Shown: positions 1 to 5,572 of the stretch, in pieces | Layout: the number at the start of each line of letters is the position of its first letter | Position numbering within the stretch: position 1 is the stretch's first letter | Assembly (NCBI GenBank): GCA_937897245.1 | Contig: CALCBO010000196.1 | Location: 1 to 5,985 of the forward strand | Direction of reading: 5' to 3' | DNA from: an uncultured Caryophanales bacterium | GTDB lineage: Bacteria > Bacillota_I > Bacilli_A > RF39 > UBA660 | Length of the DNA: 5,985 nt | Position numbers and translations under genes: made by a program | The notes under the pieces: generated by a model | What the model saw: only the letters and a program-made list of their open reading frames with translations | Told to the model about the DNA's origin: nothing | Database searches by the model: none

Positions 1-283
1 GACAAATGTAATTCCGTTCTTTGGTCCATTTATTGGAGCTATTCCATGTGCGATTTTGATTATTTTGAATGATCCAATGAAAGGTGTGTATTTTATTATT
101 TTCATTTTGAGTATAAGCTGTTAAATCTAATGAATCCTTATTAACATTCCCAAAAACTAAATATTTTCTCTTAGTTTCCATATCCACTAACATACCTTCT
201 GCTGGTGCATCATCTTTTACTACTATTTTACCTACTAATTTACGATTAGCCATTTGACATCTAATATCTTTTATATTTCTCAT
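1..283 (-). CDS. hypothetical protein, 3' end replaced or outside window
   Basis: A minus-strand reading frame starts with ATG at 283 behind a strong ribosome site (GGGAGG at 291-296, 7 bases before the ATG) and stays open to the window edge. The first ~58 residues (begins MRNIKDIRCQMANRKLVGKI, later YLVFGNVNKDSLDLTAYTQ) look like a real soluble small-domain protein rich in beta-type residues. I do not recognise the family. The remaining ~35 residues (about bases 1-110) are simply the antisense of the AI-2E transporter fragment, in the same codon phase, so they are probably not native. The gene was probably cut by the same rearrangement that truncated the transporter, or the two were joined in assembly. 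It is transcribed divergently from the phosphodiesterase gene. Confidence is for a real gene start; no function can be given. Confidence 0.55.
   Translation of the reverse strand, partial: MRNIKDIRCQMANRKLVGKIVVKDDAPAEGMLVDMETKRKYLVFGNVNKDSLDLTAYTQNENNKIHTFHWIIQNNQNRTWNSSNKWTKERNYIC
2..124 (+). pseudogene. AI-2E family transporter, internal fragment
   Basis: Reading the plus strand from base 2 gives about 36 residues that match a conserved part of AI-2E/YdiK-PerM family membrane proteins: TNVIPFFGPFIGAIP followed by a hydrophobic stretch and NDPMKGVYFIIFIL. In intact family members the sequence continues with something like LQQ-DGN-IGPKILG. Here it changes after FIIFIL to SISC and a stop at 122-124. 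The similarity therefore ends near base 110 and the conserved C-terminal part is missing. The upstream part lies outside the window. The family consists of multi-span membrane proteins, some linked to autoinducer-2 or ion export. This copy cannot be functional unless the join is an assembly artefact. The family call is strong; the cause of the break is unknown. Confidence 0.72.
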
Positions 284-319
284 TTTTATTCCTCCCTTTT
301 ATGATATTTTTATTTATTA

Positions 320-334
320 TATAATAGAATTATA
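320..334. promoter_or_regulatory. divergent promoter -10 elements
   Basis: The 64-base gap between the two divergent starts contains a perfect TATAAT on the plus strand (320-325), 22 bases before the phosphodiesterase ATG. A second TATAAT lies on the minus strand (334 to 329), 45 bases before the 283 start. The plus-strand -35 position holds only a weak TTTTAT at 297-302, and I see no clear minus-strand -35. In such AT-rich DNA, TATAAT arises easily by chance, so these are candidates supported mainly by their placement. Confidence 0.4.
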
Positions 335-347
335 CTGAGGTGATTTT

Positions 348-1049
348 ATGCTTAAATTTGGAAAAACTATTGCCCATCGTGGTATTTTTAATAATATTGA
401 TATTCCTGAAAACTCACTACTAGCTTTTCAAAAAGCTATAACATTAAATATTCCTATTGAACTAGACATTCAATTAACTAAAGACAATATTATAGTAGTT
501 TTTCATGATAAAAATCTTTATCGAATGACTGGTATCAATAAAAATATTAATAAATGTACCTATCAAGAATTAAAACAATATAAATTATTAAACACTAACG
601 AGTGCATACCTACTTTAACCGAAGTCTTAAAACTTGTCAACCATAAAATACTAATGATTATTGAAATTAAAAGTACTAATAGAATAAAAACTATCTGTAA
701 TCTATTCTTTAAAGAAATGAAAAATTATACTAATAAAGAGTATATTATTCAATCTTTCAATCCTTTAATTGTTCGTTATTTAAACAAAAAACACCCAAAT
801 TATATAACTGGATATTTAATCTCTAATAAATATCCAAACACTATAGAAAAATATTTATTATCTAAAAAAGCAATTATTTCTTATAGTAAAGCCCAATTTC
901 TATCTATAAACAAAAAATTGCTCCCTAAAAAGCAATTTCAAAAGTATCTATACTCCATTCCTATCTTAGTCTGGACTATTAAAAACAAAAATGAAATGAA
1001 ATACAAAGATATAATCTATATATGCAATAATCTACCATATTCAAAATGA
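348..1049 (+). CDS. glycerophosphodiester phosphodiesterase
   Basis: This is a GDPD-family TIM-barrel enzyme that hydrolyses glycerophosphodiesters to sn-glycerol 3-phosphate and an alcohol, usually feeding glycerol-phosphate reuse from phospholipid or teichoic acid. The N-terminal half carries the family hallmarks in order: AHRG with catalytic His10, PENS at 20-23, ELD with metal ligands Glu38 and Asp40, FHD with the second catalytic His53, RMTG at 59-62, IPTLTEVL at 87-94, and EIK with metal ligand Glu106. The later QSFNP and VWTIKN motifs fit the C-terminal strands. At 233 residues it is near the usual ~240-250, with a slightly abbreviated end: the usual DGIITDYP ending is degraded to IIYICNNLP. 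There is no signal peptide, so it is probably cytoplasmic. The start is supported by TGAGGTGA at 336-343. It converges tail-to-tail with the NlpC/P60 gene, 6 bases apart. Confidence 0.92.
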   Translation: MLKFGKTIAHRGIFNNIDIPENSLLAFQKAITLNIPIELDIQLTKDNIIVVFHDKNLYRMTGINKNINKCTYQELKQYKLLNTNECIPTLTEVLKLVNHKILMIIEIKSTNRIKTICNLFFKEMKNYTNKEYIIQSFNPLIVRYLNKKHPNYITGYLISNKYPNTIEKYLLSKKAIISYSKAQFLSINKKLLPKKQFQKYLYSIPILVWTIKNKNEMKYKDIIYICNNLPYSK

Positions 1050-1055
1050 TAATCG

Positions 1056-2114
1056 CTAATCATAATCAACTTCTCTTACTTCTGTAAAATATGGCTTATA
1101 TAACCTATCTGTATTAGAAGAATCGGCTATCACTGATCCTGCTTCATATGGAGTTCCATCTTTGGCTACTCCAGGTACAGTATCCATCGTAGTTAAGTTC
1201 ATTCCATCACCACTTCCACTACAATGAGCAACAGTAACTTTAGTACCATCTACTGAAACAACCATTCCTATATGACCATCCATATGAGCAAAATCACCAG
1301 GTTGAACTCTTTCAAAAACTTTATCAGCAGTCAAAGGTTCTGTAGTTCCAGGAACGTCATTCATAAGATTTTTATCTAAAAAATAAGGATTACCCTCGAG
1401 CTTATCAAGTTGAGAATCATTATTATAAAGAACCCAATCAACAAAACCAGAACAATCAACACTATAAGGTAAGGTTTCTCCTGTCTTATAACCATCCTCA
1501 GTCACCATTGTAGGAGTCCCCCATGAAGGATTAACTCCTTTACAAGGCTCACCATCTCTATGGCCACCACCCCAAAAATATGGAAGATGTGGAAAATATG
1601 TTGACATAAAAATCGCTGTTGCTACAACACCATCTCTTTCAGTCATTGCACTCTTCTTTATTTCTTGTAATAACTTATTATAATGATCAACGTCATAACC
1701 TGCTTGAATTTCTTCTTTACTCAAACGAGAAACAAAACTATCACCAGCAGTTGTTTTAAAATCCCAAATAATAGCATTAGCCAAACCTTTAGACTTTATA
1801 CTAGTAACCTTTTGTCCAAAAAGAGTCTGTGCCTCTTTATTACTAGCACAAGAATAAGCAGTAACAGCATGCATAATAGAACCAATGTCACTCTTTAAAG
1901 CATTTATATTTTTTTGTGTACTATCTACCCCTTCCGTAACCATATCAGCTGAAAGACCATTAAAACAATTATCATGTTTACTTCCTACATCACTTATTGC
2001 TTTTACAGAATCATTAACATTATTAATTGTTGTTGTACCACATTGTTCTACAGTAGACACTAATCTTTCTGCTGTAGTTGCTAATTTATCACAATCGGCA
2101 TATACACTACTCAT
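1056..2114 (-). CDS. NlpC/P60 peptidase with WXG100/LXG-like helical N-terminus
   Basis: This 352-residue protein appears to have two parts. Residues ~1-95 are a signal-less, Ser/Thr/Ala/Asp-rich helical region with a central break (GSKHDNCFNGLSADM, 44-58), resembling the helical hairpin of WXG100/LXG-type substrates of type VII secretion, although no WXG motif is present. Residues ~155-345 form an NlpC/P60 domain: PYFWGGGH at 178-185, DCSGFVDWVL with catalytic Cys221, PGDFAHMDGHIGMVV with His281, and AHCSG with the third polar residue His297. The family cleaves peptidoglycan stem-peptide bonds. Lack of a Sec signal together with the helical head suggests non-Sec export, probably type VII-like (inference). 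The N-terminal part also carries Cys8, 25, 50 and 89. The gene starts one base after the preceding stop with AAGGAA upstream, so it is probably translationally coupled. It is visibly richer in G+C than its flanks. Confidence 0.85.
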   Translation of the reverse strand: MSSVYADCDKLATTAERLVSTVEQCGTTTINNVNDSVKAISDVGSKHDNCFNGLSADMVTEGVDSTQKNINALKSDIGSIMHAVTAYSCASNKEAQTLFGQKVTSIKSKGLANAIIWDFKTTAGDSFVSRLSKEEIQAGYDVDHYNKLLQEIKKSAMTERDGVVATAIFMSTYFPHLPYFWGGGHRDGEPCKGVNPSWGTPTMVTEDGYKTGETLPYSVDCSGFVDWVLYNNDSQLDKLEGNPYFLDKNLMNDVPGTTEPLTADKVFERVQPGDFAHMDGHIGMVVSVDGTKVTVAHCSGSGDGMNLTTMDTVPGVAKDGTPYEAGSVIADSSNTDRLYKPYFTEVREVDYD

Positions 2115-2115
2115 A

Positions 2116-2622
2116 TTAACTCATTCCTTCCAATGTTCTTAGTTTTTCCCTATATCTTTTTAATTCACTTTCTGCCGAAGGCAACCTCCCTTGACATTTT
2201 TCAACATCTGGAAAACTTTCTCCTTTTTTAGCATTAGCAGCTCTATTCAAATAATCTTTTATTTGTTTTATTTCATTTTCTAATTGTTCAATCTTTTCTG
2301 AAACTTTTGCTTTTAAACATTTAATTTCTGCTTTTCTTTGAGTTTCTAAATTACTAACTATCTGTGACCTAATATTCCCCCAACTTTTTGAAGCCTCCAT
2401 TTGATCTATAACTTTATTAGATTTTCCTACCAATTCAGGACTATTGTTCAACGTAAAAGCACTAGCTGATAATCCTCCACTAGTTTGTTCTGCAGTAATT
2501 GTTGAACTAACCTCCTTCTCAAAAGAATTTAGAGCACTATCAATAGCATCTAAATCTCCAGAAATATCATCCATCTTAATAATATCAGCAATTGGAGTAT
2601 CACAAGTAATTGAACCTAACAC
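2116..2622 (-). CDS. small coiled-coil protein, putative partner of the NlpC/P60 protein
   Basis: I do not recognise a named family. The 168-residue product is signal-less, acidic and Ser-rich in its first 60 residues, contains SWGNI at 80-84, and then has a long charged helix (about 88-130, heptad-like KAKVSEKIEQLENEIKQIK at 104-122) and a second short helix (about 148-166). The helical-hairpin character, and its place directly upstream of a WXG/LXG-like effector, match the small partner or chaperone proteins (Lap, DUF3130, DUF5082-like) encoded before type VII LXG substrates. That role is inferred from arrangement, not homology. The start is GTG at 2622, 10 bases after AAGGA (2633-2637). 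The nearby ATG at 2625 leads to a stop after one more codon. The stop lies one base before the next ATG. It begins 21 bases after the tRNA CCA end with no terminator between, so it may depend on read-through. Confidence 0.68.
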   Translation of the reverse strand: MLGSITCDTPIADIIKMDDISGDLDAIDSALNSFEKEVSSTITAEQTSGGLSASAFTLNNSPELVGKSNKVIDQMEASKSWGNIRSQIVSNLETQRKAEIKCLKAKVSEKIEQLENEIKQIKDYLNRAANAKKGESFPDVEKCQGRLPSAESELKRYREKLRTLEGMS

Positions 2623-2643
2623 ATTATCACATCCTTCATTACA

Positions 2644-2719
2644 TGGTGTTCAGAAAGGGAGTTGAACCCTTATCATTTCCGTCGGAGGGAAATATTTTAT
2701 CCAGTTAAACTATCCGAAC
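2644..2719 (-). tRNA. tRNA-Arg(CCG)
   Basis: The minus strand folds into a complete cloverleaf. The acceptor stem GTTCGGA/TCTGAAC has 7 pairs including one G-T. The D-stem is GTTT/AAAT, with the nine-base loop AACTGGATA. The anticodon stem is TTTCC/GGAAA with loop CTCCGAC, a four-base variable loop follows, and the T-arm AAGGG/CCCTT has loop TTCAACT. The discriminator is A and the CCA end is encoded (2646-2644). The anticodon CCG lies at 2685-2683 and reads CGG. A20 after the GG of the D-loop and C35 are known arginine identity elements and support arginine charging. It sits 13 bases after the lipoprotein stop and 21 bases before the next start on the same strand, with no visible promoter or terminator of its own. 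It may be processed from a longer mRNA. Confidence 0.95.
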
Positions 2720-2723
2720 ATTT

Positions 2724-2749
2724 AAGAAGAAATTATTCGTTTTCTTCTT
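2724..2749 (-). repeat. 9-bp hairpin at the lipoprotein stop, just before the tRNA
   Basis: AAGAAGAAA (2732-2724 complement) and its exact reverse complement flank an 8-base loop that includes the TAA stop of the lipoprotein gene. The hairpin ends 4 bases before the tRNA 5' end. All pairs but two are A-T and no T-run follows, so it is a poor intrinsic terminator. It could insulate the mature tRNA fold or mark a processing site, or be chance in a Glu/Lys-rich AT-rich gene end. Confidence 0.4.
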
Positions 2750-3254
2750 CTACTTCCTTACACTTAGTACCAAATTTTTGTGCTAATTCTAACCATTTAT
2801 CAACCTTAGCTTTATTATCATCAATAATATTATCTTCTTCACCTTCTATTTCTAATAACTTCTTCATATTAATTTTATCATAATTAATAACTATTGTTGA
2901 AGTAACCGATTTATCATCTCTCACAACAGAAGTATCATAATATTCTAAACCTTTATAATTCTCATGAATCTTTTTATAAGAATCTTCATATAAAGATAAA
3001 CTATCTTCTTTTTTTGAAGTAATCTTCTCTTCGGCCTTCAATATATTTAATATATCCCCAGTATAATATAAATCATAATTTAAACTAACATCAATATCAC
3101 TTCCAGCATCACCTTCCCTAGTACAATGCTTATGCTTCATCTTTGAAACATTAACTCTTTTACCATTACTGACTACTGTATTTTTAGAATTACTACAACC
3201 TAATAGTAAAAGACTAACTAATAATAATACTATTATAATACTACTTCTTTTCAT
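2733..3254 (-). CDS. DUF1307/YehR-like lipoprotein
   Basis: The 173-residue product starts with a lipoprotein signal: KR, a long hydrophobic stretch (6-18), then the lipobox LLGC with lipidated Cys20. It is therefore expected on the outer face of the membrane. The mature part resembles the DUF1307 (YehR-like) family. It begins CTREG, then LNYDLYYTGD (a strand with a YTGD turn), ILKAEEKIT, a helix YEDSYKKIHENYKGLEYYDT, a strand containing DDKSVTSTIVINYDKI, and a final helix with WLELAQKFGTKC. Cys44 and Cys165 could form a disulfide. The biochemical role of the family is unknown. ATG at 3254 lies behind GGAGG (3261-3265) and overlaps the DUF1003 gene end by 14 bases, so the two are almost certainly co-expressed. 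The family assignment rests on remembered pattern; the lipoprotein call is firm. Confidence 0.75.
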   Translation of the reverse strand: MKRSSIIIVLLLVSLLLLGCSNSKNTVVSNGKRVNVSKMKHKHCTREGDAGSDIDVSLNYDLYYTGDILNILKAEEKITSKKEDSLSLYEDSYKKIHENYKGLEYYDTSVVRDDKSVTSTIVINYDKINMKKLLEIEGEEDNIIDDNKAKVDKWLELAQKFGTKCKEVEEENE

Positions 3255-3765
3255 TTATATCCTCCATCTCTCTCATTATCTTCTTTTGATTCTTTATAAT
3301 TATTTCCATTTTATCATGCAATTCTTCCAAAATAATCTCACTCTTTAAATCCGTCCGATAATCATTCTGGTTACGTAAACTATCTTTTTCAGCTTGTCTA
3401 TTTTGACTCATCATAATTATTGGAGCTTGAAGAGCTGCAATACAAGATAAAAACAAATTCAATAATATAAATGGATATGGATCAAATGCTTCACTCTGAG
3501 TCAATATAACTGTATTAATAATAACCCAACACACTAAAAATAAAGAAAATCCAAAAATAAAGCCCCAAGACCCAGCAATCTCACTAACTCTATCAGCTAC
3601 CTTATCACCAAAAGTCATCTTTGCCTCTTCTTGTTTATCAACATCAATTGAAATAGGTTGATCTATTAATAAATCTATTAATTCTTCTTCATCTTGAGCA
3701 TCTAAAATATTATTATTTTTTAATAACATCTGTACTATCTCTTTCTTAGTTTTACGTTTTTCCAT
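3241..3765 (-). CDS. DUF1003 domain membrane protein
   Basis: This 174-residue protein has the DUF1003 layout: an amphipathic N-terminal region (LDAQDEEELIDLLID, 21-35), TFGDKVADRVSEIAGSWGFI leading into transmembrane segment 1 (about 66-88), FDPYPFILLNL opening transmembrane segment 2 (about 97-118), the family motif QAPIIMMSQNRQAEKD (112-127), then NDYRTDLKSE and a C-terminal coiled coil (about 143-172). It is a two-span inner-membrane protein. The family has no firmly established function. I chose the ATG at 3765 over upstream in-frame ATGs because GGTGAT lies just before it and the best promoter -10 (3782-3787) overlaps the longer version. Residue 137 is encoded by CGG, the codon read by the tRNA-Arg downstream. 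The end overlaps the lipoprotein start by 14 bases. Confidence 0.88.
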   Translation of the reverse strand: MEKRKTKKEIVQMLLKNNNILDAQDEEELIDLLIDQPISIDVDKQEEAKMTFGDKVADRVSEIAGSWGFIFGFSLFLVCWVIINTVILTQSEAFDPYPFILLNLFLSCIAALQAPIIMMSQNRQAEKDSLRNQNDYRTDLKSEIILEELHDKMEIIIKNQKKIMREMEDINEKK

Positions 3766-3781
3766 CACTATCACCACTTTC

Positions 3782-3810
3782 ATTGTAACATATTTTATTA
3801 ATAACAAAAA
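3782..3810 (-). promoter_or_regulatory. sigma-A type promoter for the DUF1003 operon
   Basis: On the minus strand TTTTTG (3810-3805) and TACAAT (3787-3782) are separated by exactly 17 bases, and a TG lies two bases before the -10. The predicted start of transcription lies a few bases upstream of the ribosome site of the 3765 ATG. The -35 overlaps the T-run of the preceding terminator. The -35 matches only part of the consensus. Confidence 0.5.
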
Positions 3811-3845
3811 GGAAAAACAAGGAATAATCCATTTATTTATTCCCT
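3806..3845 (-). terminator. intrinsic terminator after the alpha/beta hydrolase
   Basis: On the minus strand AGGGAATAA and TTATTCCTT pair over 9 bp (one G-U) around a 9-base loop (3828-3836). They are followed by G, five T, CC and five T (3818 to 3806). It begins 4 bases after the hydrolase stop codon. Confidence 0.78.
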
Positions 3846-3849
3846 GTCA

Positions 3850-4665
3850 CTAACAATTCAAGATTTTTTTAAATTCTACACATAAATCTTCTTCTAATTC
3901 TTTATCATCATTGGCTAAGAATCCATGACTAGAAAAAGGTATACTAATAGCTTTTACTTTCTCATATTTATCTGCATAATCTAGAATATCTTTCTTTATT
4001 TCATCTGCATTTCCAACTAATAAAAACATTTGAGTTGATACTTTACCATGTTTTGAAGCATTAATCATATTATTATGAAAATCATCTTCATTATCTATTA
4101 CTTCATGGTAATAATTATAAATACTCTTATCTTTAAATCCTCTAGATTTCTTTATATACTTTTCTACATCTAAAATAGGATAAAATAATAATTCTTTTAT
4201 AATATTTAATTTTCCATCATTTAAATAATTAATACCTGTAATTATATTACCCCCAGTAGAATCACCCATTAACACAATATTACTAGGCTCAATATCATTT
4301 CTTTCTAACTCTGTATATAAGAATTTAAAAGTATCAAATATTTTTTTAATTACCTTCAAATATTCCCCTTTATTTTCTGGATATTCTATAGCTATTAAAA
4401 TATGATTAGTATTTCTAACAATCATCTTGCAAATATCTGAATATTTTCCTTCACAATTAGTTATCTTTCCATTACCGTGTATATATATAATTACTTTATT
4501 AACTCCAGTTATTTTTTTAGGATAAAATACTCTTACTGGTAAAATATCTTCATCTATTATTATTTTATAATCACTAATATTTTTCTTTGAAATAGTTGGA
4601 TGCAATATTTCTCTTACATTACGAAATAATTTATATTTTATTTCATTATCAAATTCATTCTCCAT
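3850..4665 (-). CDS. alpha/beta hydrolase, HSL-type esterase
   Basis: The 271-residue protein has the hormone-sensitive-lipase type alpha/beta hydrolase pattern. A strand VIIYIHGNG places the oxyanion-hole HGNG at 63-66 (HGGG in most members), LIAIEYP is at 90-96, the nucleophile elbow GDSTGG at 134-139 gives catalytic Ser136, FYPILD is at 161-166, LLVGNADEIKKD supplies the acid (Asp221 or Asp226), and SSHGF supplies His247. Such enzymes cut small carboxylic esters, and family members include acetyl-esterases; the substrate here cannot be told. There is no signal or membrane segment, so it is cytoplasmic. The start is well fixed by AAGGTGGTGA at 4679-4670. It lies between terminators on both sides and is probably a single-gene unit. 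The product is very Lys/Asn/Ile-rich, consistent with the AT-rich background. Confidence 0.85.
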   Translation of the reverse strand: MENEFDNEIKYKLFRNVREILHPTISKKNISDYKIIIDEDILPVRVFYPKKITGVNKVIIYIHGNGKITNCEGKYSDICKMIVRNTNHILIAIEYPENKGEYLKVIKKIFDTFKFLYTELERNDIEPSNIVLMGDSTGGNIITGINYLNDGKLNIIKELLFYPILDVEKYIKKSRGFKDKSIYNYYHEVIDNEDDFHNNMINASKHGKVSTQMFLLVGNADEIKKDILDYADKYEKVKAISIPFSSHGFLANDDKELEEDLCVEFKKILNC

Positions 4666-4685
4666 GTTATCACCACCTTAATCAT

Positions 4686-4714
4686 ATCATAAAAAAAGGC
4701 CTTGTACTCTACAA
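4686..4714 (-). promoter_or_regulatory. possible promoter of the hydrolase, inside the upstream terminator
   Basis: On the minus strand TATGAT (4691-4686) lies 17 bases after TTGTAG (4714-4709), and a second TATGAT overlaps at 4686-4681. The weak -35 falls in the downstream arm of the PlsC terminator hairpin. The leader would be very short, beginning about at the ribosome site. The evidence is only this match and the need for a promoter after a terminator. Confidence 0.33.
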
Positions 4715-4716
4715 GG
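4691..4716 (-). terminator. intrinsic terminator after the PlsC gene
   Basis: On the minus strand CCTTGTA and TACAAGG form a perfect 7-bp stem around GAG (4716-4700), preceded by AAAA and followed by CC and seven T (4697-4691). It lies 20 bases after the acyltransferase stop. Confidence 0.85.
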
Positions 4717-4735
4717 TTTTCCCATTTTACACAAT

Positions 4736-5572
4736 TTACCACTTATTTTCATTTTCTTTTACTAATTTCTTAATTTCCCTATCTAATTTATTATTAGCTT
4801 TTTCTAAATCATCATCTACTTTAAAAGGTTTTCCTATCCTTACTTTTAGATTCTTCCCTAAGAATCTATAATCCCCTGTAATAGCATAAGGTACTAATAA
4901 AGCATCTGTCTTTTTAGCCATTGATACAGCTCCAAATTTTAATGGTAATAAATAATGATTATAATATTCTTTTTTCTCAATTCTTTTCTCATTTACTAGT
5001 TTTTGAAGATATTCTTTTACATTATCTAAACTATTAATAAACTCATTTTTACTTATTACTTTTTTATCTTTTAACTCTTCTAAGTAATAAACAAAAGACG
5101 CCTTATTCTCTTTCATTTTTTTATAAAATCTCTTGTAATCTTCTTTTATCTTATATTTCTTATAATAATCCTTTATTATATTTTCTTTTAAAGCATTCCT
5201 AGTACCTTCTGGAAATAACCCTAAAGCATACCCATCTCTTAATACTTCTAAAGCAGCAGAAATAGCCTCATCATCTTTTTTACTTCTATCTACTGGAATA
5301 CATCCTGCTCCCTTAAAAAACCAAGGAAACTTTCCCTCTTTATATTTAGGATCAAAATACTCTTTCTTAGCCATATAATGAATACATCTTTTAGTTGATA
5401 CTATTACATTACATTGATCCATAATATTTACATGATTACCCACTAATATAATAGGTCCTTCTTTTGGTATATTCTCTCTACCTATTATTTTAGGTCTATA
5501 CCATAATTTAAATAAAGTACCTAGCGTTGGTCTAGAAATACGATATATAGGCATTTTCTCTTTATTTGGCAT
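4736..5572 (-). CDS. 1-acyl-glycerol-3-phosphate acyltransferase (PlsC family) with a long insert
   Basis: This is a lysophospholipid acyltransferase of the PlsC type, which transfers a fatty acyl group to lysophosphatidic acid in phospholipid synthesis at the membrane face. Motif I is NHVNIMD (catalytic His47 and Asp52 of HX4D), motif II is GAGCIPVDR (88-96), motif III is FPEGTR (120-125), and motif IV is LLVPYAITG (225-233). Between FPEGTR and the usual LPLKFGAV there are about 80 Lys/Tyr/Glu-rich, apparently helical residues (126-208) where relatives usually have only about ten. The length is 278 rather than the usual ~200-240. I start at ATG 5572 because AGGAAGG lies 8 bases upstream; an earlier ATG at 5608 only reads through the neighbouring gene. 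It overlaps the upstream PlsC remnant by 11 bases, and a terminator follows. Substrate specificity within the family is uncertain. Confidence 0.88.
   Translation of the reverse strand: MPNKEKMPIYRISRPTLGTLFKLWYRPKIIGRENIPKEGPIILVGNHVNIMDQCNVIVSTKRCIHYMAKKEYFDPKYKEGKFPWFFKGAGCIPVDRSKKDDEAISAALEVLRDGYALGLFPEGTRNALKENIIKDYYKKYKIKEDYKRFYKKMKENKASFVYYLEELKDKKVISKNEFINSLDNVKEYLQKLVNEKRIEKKEYYNHYLLPLKFGAVSMAKKTDALLVPYAITGDYRFLGKNLKVRIGKPFKVDDDLEKANNKLDREIKKLVKENENKW

Noticed and set aside
1046..1063. Possible bidirectional terminator between the two convergent genes (ATGAT...ATCAT)
   Set aside because: Only a 5-bp stem with a mismatch and no T-run; too weak to call.
1683..2142. Plus-strand open frames at 1683-1898 and 1885-2142
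   Set aside because: They are antisense to the NlpC/P60 gene and its start, with no ribosome site and no recognisable protein features.
2644..2671. Attachment-site duplication of the tRNA 3' end
   Set aside because: I looked for a second copy of the T-arm/acceptor sequence, especially near 1030-1060, and found none.
2444..2883. Plus-strand open frames at 2444-2665 and 2662-2883
   Set aside because: They run antisense through the coiled-coil gene, the tRNA and the lipoprotein; a coding frame across a perfect tRNA is implausible.
4596..4871. Plus-strand open frame across the hydrolase start and PlsC end
   Set aside because: It is antisense to two well-supported genes and crosses their terminator; its hydrophobic composition is a by-product of antisense Lys/Glu codons.
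4736..5572. Reassignment of AGG (to Met, as reported for some uncultivated Bacilli)
   Set aside because: The invariant arginine of FPEGTR in the PlsC gene is encoded by AGG, and so is the usually conserved arginine of the VRIGKP motif, so AGG is arginine here.
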